Shown piece after piece: positions 60,243-64,000 of a stretch of DNA of 64,000 bases. This DNA is from Paenibacillus rhizovicinus. GTDB taxonomy: Bacteria; Bacillota; Bacilli; Paenibacillales; Paenibacillaceae. A program made the translations under genes and the position numbers. The stretch spans positions 978,001 to 1,042,000 of the forward strand of contig NZ_CP048286.1 in the NCBI RefSeq assembly GCF_010365285.1. The letters run 5' to 3'. The notes below the pieces were generated by a model. That model searched no databases. It was given only the letters and a program-made list of their open reading frames with translations, and was not told where the DNA came from. Every line of letters begins with the position of its first letter. The stretch's first letter is position 1.

Positions 60243-60959
60243 TTATTTGGACACCTCGAGCTTATAGCCGACGCCCCATACCGTCGTAATCATCATCGCC
60301 GCTTCCGGGGAAACCTTGTTCAACTTCTCGCGCAGTCGCTTCACATGCGTATCTACCGTGCGAAGGTCTCCGAAGAATTCATAATTCCAGACGTCTTTCA
60401 GCAATTCTTCGCGCGAGAAAACTTTATCCGGCGAAATCGCCAAGTAGTGCAGCAGCTCGTATTCTTTCGGCGTCAGGCTCACTTCCTGTCCGCCTGCCAT
60501 GACGCGATGCGCGTCGTGCTCGATAATGAGATGCGGGAATACGATGTTGTTGCTCGTCAGCGCTTCCTTGGTCAAGAAAGCCGTCGCAGAGGAACGGCGA
60601 AGAATCGCTTTGACCCGGTAGATGACTTCGCGAGGGCTGAACGGTTTCACGACGTAATCGTCGGCGCCCACTTCGAAGCCCTGCACCCGGTTCATTTCCT
60701 CGCCTTTAGCGGTAAGCATGATGACTGGCGTCGCTTTGACTTGCCGCAGGCGCGTGCAGACTTCAATGCCGTCGATACCAGGCAGCATCACGTCGAGCAG
60801 AATCAAATCGAACTCGCCGACCGTCGCCATCCGCAGCGCGGTTTCGCCGTCTTCCGCCTCCTCGATGAGGTAGCCTTCCTTCTCCAGGTACATTTTAAGC
60901 AGTCTGCGGATCCGTTCTTCGTCATCGACGACAAGAATGCGGTGTAATTCTTCAGACAT
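60243..60959 (-). CDS. resD: Response regulator ResD
   Basis: 238 residues. Receiver domain with ILVVDDEERIRRLLKMYLEK (8-27), phospho-Asp in LILLDVMLPGIDG (about 55) and Lys in KPFSPREV; OmpR-type winged helix in the second half (VSLTPKEYELLHYLAISPDK ... GDLRTVDTHVKRLREKL). Controls respiration genes in Bacillus under low oxygen; qcr and res are both in this window. resE starts directly at its stop. Confidence 0.92.
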   Translation of the reverse strand: MSEELHRILVVDDEERIRRLLKMYLEKEGYLIEEAEDGETALRMATVGEFDLILLDVMLPGIDGIEVCTRLRQVKATPVIMLTAKGEEMNRVQGFEVGADDYVVKPFSPREVIYRVKAILRRSSATAFLTKEALTSNNIVFPHLIIEHDAHRVMAGGQEVSLTPKEYELLHYLAISPDKVFSREELLKDVWNYEFFGDLRTVDTHVKRLREKLNKVSPEAAMMITTVWGVGYKLEVSK

Positions 60960-61007
60960 TGTATATGTCTCCTCTCAAGCAGGAATGAAGTTGCCCCTTC
61001 TGTGCTG

Positions 61008-61037
61008 CAGGCGCGCGTCTCAAGAGACGCGCGCCTG
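61008..61037 (-). other. 14-bp perfect inverted repeat between resC and resD
   Basis: CAGGCGCGCGTCTC (61008-61021) and GAGACGCGCGCCTG (61024-61037). No T-run in either direction. On resBCDE RNA it would form a very stable stem, possibly an RNase stop or partial attenuator that sets resDE below resBC. Confidence 0.7.
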
Positions 61038-61052
61038 GAAGCAAGAACGGAT

Positions 61053-62312
61053 TTAAACACCCGCGTACGAGTGCAAGCCGACGAGGACGAGATTGACCCC
61101 GATCAGCGTAAACATAACGACGACGAAACCGATGACCGCAAGCCATGCGGACTTGGAACCATGCCAGCCGCGCGACAAACGGAAATGCAGATAAGCCGTA
61201 TAGTACAGCCAAGTAATGAGCGCCCATACCTCTTTCGGATCCCAGCCCCAGAAACGCGACCAGGCGATATAGGCCCAAATCATGGCGAATATCAAAGCGC
61301 CGAGCATAAAGATCGGATAGCCGATCGCGATGGCACGATAGCTGATTTCATCGATATCGTCCGCGTCGATGCCGTCCATGAGCGGATGGATCGCAGCGCC
61401 GATTCGTTTGCGCAGCAGGAGCACTAGAATACCATACAGGATAGAACCGTTAATGATCGACCACGTAATCGTATTTAGCTTGCGCGCCGCATCGACGCCC
61501 TTCATCCAATGCGGCGTCTCGAACAGCGGCTTGTCGATCCCGATGAACGAATCCATCGAAATAACCTGGCTGTTGTACGGTTTAAAGATCGGCGGCAGCG
61601 AATACTCGACCGTATTGATCGTAGAATTCTCTACGCCGCTGCTGTCGATCGTGACGGTTTCCTGTTTAAAGCTGGCTTCGTAGCCCGCTCCGCGGAATGC
61701 GAAGACCGTACTGATGAATGCAATGATGACAATGATGACGTACAGCGTAAACTCGACCCAACGCTGCTCGCGTCTTGATTTCGCATCCTTCTTCGTGAAG
61801 TCGACCGTACGAAGCAGGTACATCAATCCGGCTGCGAAACCGACGGCGAAGAACGCTTCGCCCGACGCGGCCGTCGTCACGTGAATCTTCAGCCAGTAGG
61901 ACTGCAAAGCCGGAATGAGCGGCTGCACTTCCTGCGGGAACACGGCCGCGTACGCGACAATGATTACCACGAGGGGAAGCGTGAACAGCCCGAGCAGCGG
62001 TTTGCGGTAAATCGCATTGACGACGAGGAAGGCTGCCATTATCGCCATGGCGAGGAATGACATGAATTCGTACATGTTGCTCGTCGGGATATGCCCTCCG
62101 CCTGCCCAGCGGGTGAAGAAGAACGTCAGATGCGCGAGGAACCCAAGCACGGAAACGATGTACGCGACTCGCCCCCACCGTTTGATATGCTCCTCCGGAC
62201 TGCGCTTGCTCCACTTTTTACCGAGCGCGGATACGCCGTAAAAGAAAAATCCGAAGCAGTAAAGAAAGAATGCGACAATAAACGCGTCGCTGCTAAAATC
62301 AAGCAAACTCAC
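61053..62312 (-). CDS. resC: Cytochrome c maturation protein ResC (CcsA family)
   Basis: 419 residues, about eight or nine membrane helices. The haem-handling tryptophan-rich motif is WGWDPKEVWALITWLYYTAY (about 354-373), with conserved His in the flanking helices. Works with ResB to move haem outside and attach it to apocytochrome c, as needed by QcrC. Start overlaps the resB stop by 4 bases. Confidence 0.94.
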   Translation of the reverse strand: MSLLDFSSDAFIVAFFLYCFGFFFYGVSALGKKWSKRSPEEHIKRWGRVAYIVSVLGFLAHLTFFFTRWAGGGHIPTSNMYEFMSFLAMAIMAAFLVVNAIYRKPLLGLFTLPLVVIIVAYAAVFPQEVQPLIPALQSYWLKIHVTTAASGEAFFAVGFAAGLMYLLRTVDFTKKDAKSRREQRWVEFTLYVIIVIIAFISTVFAFRGAGYEASFKQETVTIDSSGVENSTINTVEYSLPPIFKPYNSQVISMDSFIGIDKPLFETPHWMKGVDAARKLNTITWSIINGSILYGILVLLLRKRIGAAIHPLMDGIDADDIDEISYRAIAIGYPIFMLGALIFAMIWAYIAWSRFWGWDPKEVWALITWLYYTAYLHFRLSRGWHGSKSAWLAVIGFVVVMFTLIGVNLVLVGLHSYAGV

Positions 62313-63973
62313 GATTTGTTCCTCCCGTTATCGAGCGACTTTGGCTCTACGACGATGCCTATTCCGCTCAAGGCGGACGCGACCTCGGCACGCATGCCGT
62401 AATTATTCTTGTTCGTATGTGCGCCGAGCGTCACGCGGCGATCGTCAAGGCGCAGCCAAATCCGGCGATGATGGAAGTAGGAGCCCAGCAGGAGCCCGAA
62501 TAGGGAAATGCCCGCCCCGACCCAAATATAAGGCATCGCCCGATCGTAACGGATGTTAAGCGAAGTTTCCACTGGCGCGAACTCCACGCCTGTCATCGAC
62601 GGAACCTTCAATTCGAATCGATCCGCGATATTGGCATTGATGACATCTTGGCTGAAACGCTGCTTGTCGTTCTGCTTCGGGAAGTACATGTACGGTTCGC
62701 CGTTGTCCGGCAATCCCGGCCCCTTCAGCACGAATACGAACGCAGGCGCATTCGGCTCGCGCGACTTCGTCGTCGGCTGGCCTTCCGAATTCAGCGCAAA
62801 ATCCATATAGGATTGGCGCAGATCCAAGGTGTACGGCCCAAGCGTGTAGTTCAGCTTCGGATTACGCATGTCAAGCTCGAAAGGACCATACGTCTTCCCC
62901 GTCTTCTTATCGATCAGGACGGGATTGACCGCTTTCAGCTTCGCCGTGTCGTCGTATCCGAACTGGTACGCTTTGATGCCTTTATACGACAACGGATCAT
63001 TCACGATAATGTTATGACGCGTCACTTCGGTCAGCTTCGGCGTCTTCGACGGATCGTCGCAATCGGCGGAACAGGTGTAGAGCACGGCGCGAGTTTCGTA
63101 AAGCTTCGCCCTCTCCGTACCTTTCAATTCCTTCGGCAGCTCGGCATCCGTGTAGTAATTGATCGTGAACTTCTCGTTCTTGATGTAATACGACGTCTCC
63201 GGAACTTTGACCGTTTGCCCTTCAGAGACGGTCACATAGTTATCGATCGACCAGCCGGGCAGCGTGCGCAGCAGCACCGCGAGCAGGAAAATGATAAGGC
63301 CGATGTGATTGATGTACGGGCCCCAGCGGGTGAACCGATACTTCTCGGCCAGCAGCGCGCTGCCTTCGACGTGAACCTTGTAATGCCTGCGCTTCAGCTG
63401 CTTCGCCATGTTATCGATCCAGGCTTCTTCTGCGCCTTCGATCTCGCCTGCATACACGGTTTTCTGACGGGTCAGAAACTGTTCGTGCTTGCGGATTTGC
63501 TGCTTGTTCAGCGCCCGATAAAGCGGCAGAACGCGATCCAGGCTGCAAATGACGAGCGAGGTGGCGATCATGACGAGCAGACCGATGAACCACCAGGATT
63601 CGTACGTGTTGGAGAAACCGAGCTTATAATACCATTTGCCGATCCAGCCGTACCGGTCTTCGTAATACGTGCTGGGATCGAAAGAGATAAAAGCGTTCTC
63701 TTGCGTAAAGACCGTGCCGATCATCGCCGCGATCAGCGTGATAATGATCAGCCGGACGGCGATCTTGACGGATGAGAAGAAGTTCCATACCCGGTCGATC
63801 GGCGAAGGATTGACCTTCTGCGACCGGCGCGCGATACCGTCGTAACGCATTTCCAGCGGAGCCTCGCTGCTCTCTTCCTCCGGATCCATCGGATAGCCGC
63901 AGTTCTCGCACAGAACCGTGCCTGTCGGATTCTGATGGCCGCAGGCGCATTTCGTATTTTCAAAAGCTGACAA
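62309..63973 (-). CDS. resB: Cytochrome c maturation protein ResB
   Basis: 554 residues, TTG start at 63973 with GAAGGAGG upstream. An N-terminal zinc-ribbon-like segment (CACGHQNPTGTVLCENCGYP, residues 9-28) precedes the ResB fold: membrane helices at about 73-93, 131-150 and 222-242, a large external domain, and a last helix near 500. Partner of ResC. resA would be expected just upstream, beyond the window. Confidence 0.93.
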   Translation of the reverse strand: MSAFENTKCACGHQNPTGTVLCENCGYPMDPEEESSEAPLEMRYDGIARRSQKVNPSPIDRVWNFFSSVKIAVRLIIITLIAAMIGTVFTQENAFISFDPSTYYEDRYGWIGKWYYKLGFSNTYESWWFIGLLVMIATSLVICSLDRVLPLYRALNKQQIRKHEQFLTRQKTVYAGEIEGAEEAWIDNMAKQLKRRHYKVHVEGSALLAEKYRFTRWGPYINHIGLIIFLLAVLLRTLPGWSIDNYVTVSEGQTVKVPETSYYIKNEKFTINYYTDAELPKELKGTERAKLYETRAVLYTCSADCDDPSKTPKLTEVTRHNIIVNDPLSYKGIKAYQFGYDDTAKLKAVNPVLIDKKTGKTYGPFELDMRNPKLNYTLGPYTLDLRQSYMDFALNSEGQPTTKSREPNAPAFVFVLKGPGLPDNGEPYMYFPKQNDKQRFSQDVINANIADRFELKVPSMTGVEFAPVETSLNIRYDRAMPYIWVGAGISLFGLLLGSYFHHRRIWLRLDDRRVTLGAHTNKNNYGMRAEVASALSGIGIVVEPKSLDNGRNKS

Positions 63974-64000
63974 ACCAAAAAACCTCCTTCGACTAGGACG

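Noticed and set aside
58818-60959. WalRK or PhoPR instead of ResDE
   Set aside because: Domain layout alone would allow it, but the genes directly follow resB and resC.

Overview
The window reads as chromosomal DNA of a spore-forming, respiring Firmicute of the Paenibacillus/Cohnella type. Evidence: long gene-order agreement with the Bacillus subtilis core (dapB-ypjD-ypjC-ypjB-ypjA-qcrCBA-ypiF; tyrA-hisC-trp-aro-cheR-ndk-hepT-menG-hepS-mtrB; hup-spoIVA-yphF-yphE-gpsA-der-yphA; rpsA-like-cmk-ypfB-ypfA-ypeB-prsW-gudB-mecA), several sporulation genes (spoIVA, spoVIF, ypjB, ypeB), strong GGAGG ribosome sites with frequent TTG/GTG starts, and features B. subtilis lacks at these places (MqnA/UbiX/UbiA quinone genes, SpoVIF and plsY beside gpsA). 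Genus is an inference. Nearly all genes lie on the minus strand; plus-strand exceptions are ypjC, a polysaccharide deacetylase, a membrane-anchored unknown, serA and the insertion sequence.

Layout. 1-7443: dapB (cut by the window edge), TPR protein, MazG-like YpjD, YitT-family YpjC, YpjB, YpjA, the menaquinol:cytochrome c reductase operon qcrABC with a clear promoter, YpiF and an IDEAL-domain protein. 7730-10982: an unrecognised 415-residue protein, a histidine phosphatase, and an ECF sigma/anti-sigma pair. 11437-22911: aromatic supraoperon in transcription order aroC-aroB-aroH-trpEDCFBA-hisC-tyrA. Between aroH and trpE lie a promoter, eleven (G/T)AG triplets, a possible antiterminator and an intrinsic terminator: a TRAP-controlled leader. 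The TRAP gene mtrB lies 10 kb away at 30346-30570. 23116-30268: small unknown, cheR, ndk and a compact quinone operon hepS-menG-ubiA-ubiX-mqnA-hepT pointing to the futalosine route to menaquinone. 30346-31209: mtrB, tRNA-Pro(GGG), HU. 31579-36218: spoIVA, YphF-like lipoprotein, two 2Fe-2S ferredoxins around a nucleotidyltransferase-like protein, YphE, SpoVIF.

36313-36565 holds a 129-bp tandem repeat with internal palindromes. 36584-44446: gpsA, plsY, der, the YIEGIA protein and its small partner, yphA, an S1-domain protein, plsC, cmk. 44781-50885: ypfB, PilZ protein, ypeB (its ribosome site lies in a 13-bp perfect hairpin, and sleB is absent from its usual position), a tiny Cys-rich protein, prsW, gudB, mecA, small unknown. 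51075-57012: lipoprotein polysaccharide deacetylase, convergent metallophosphoesterase whose coding sequence carries the deacetylase terminator, CPBP protease, unknown, rhodanese, serA. 57217-58769 is an IS1182-like element whose transposase is split at an A AAA AAG heptamer and which duplicated a 27-bp palindrome. 58818-63973: resE, resD, resC, resB (redox-sensing two-component system and cytochrome c maturation), matching the bc complex at the other end of the window.

Functionally the window links chorismate supply (aro) to tryptophan, tyrosine/phenylalanine and menaquinone synthesis, and menaquinone to the QcrABC respiratory complex and ResBC cytochrome assembly. I see no phage, CRISPR array or defence island. 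The most interesting signals are regulatory and repeat structures. Starts were chosen by ribosome-binding site and remembered family alignments; no database search was run.
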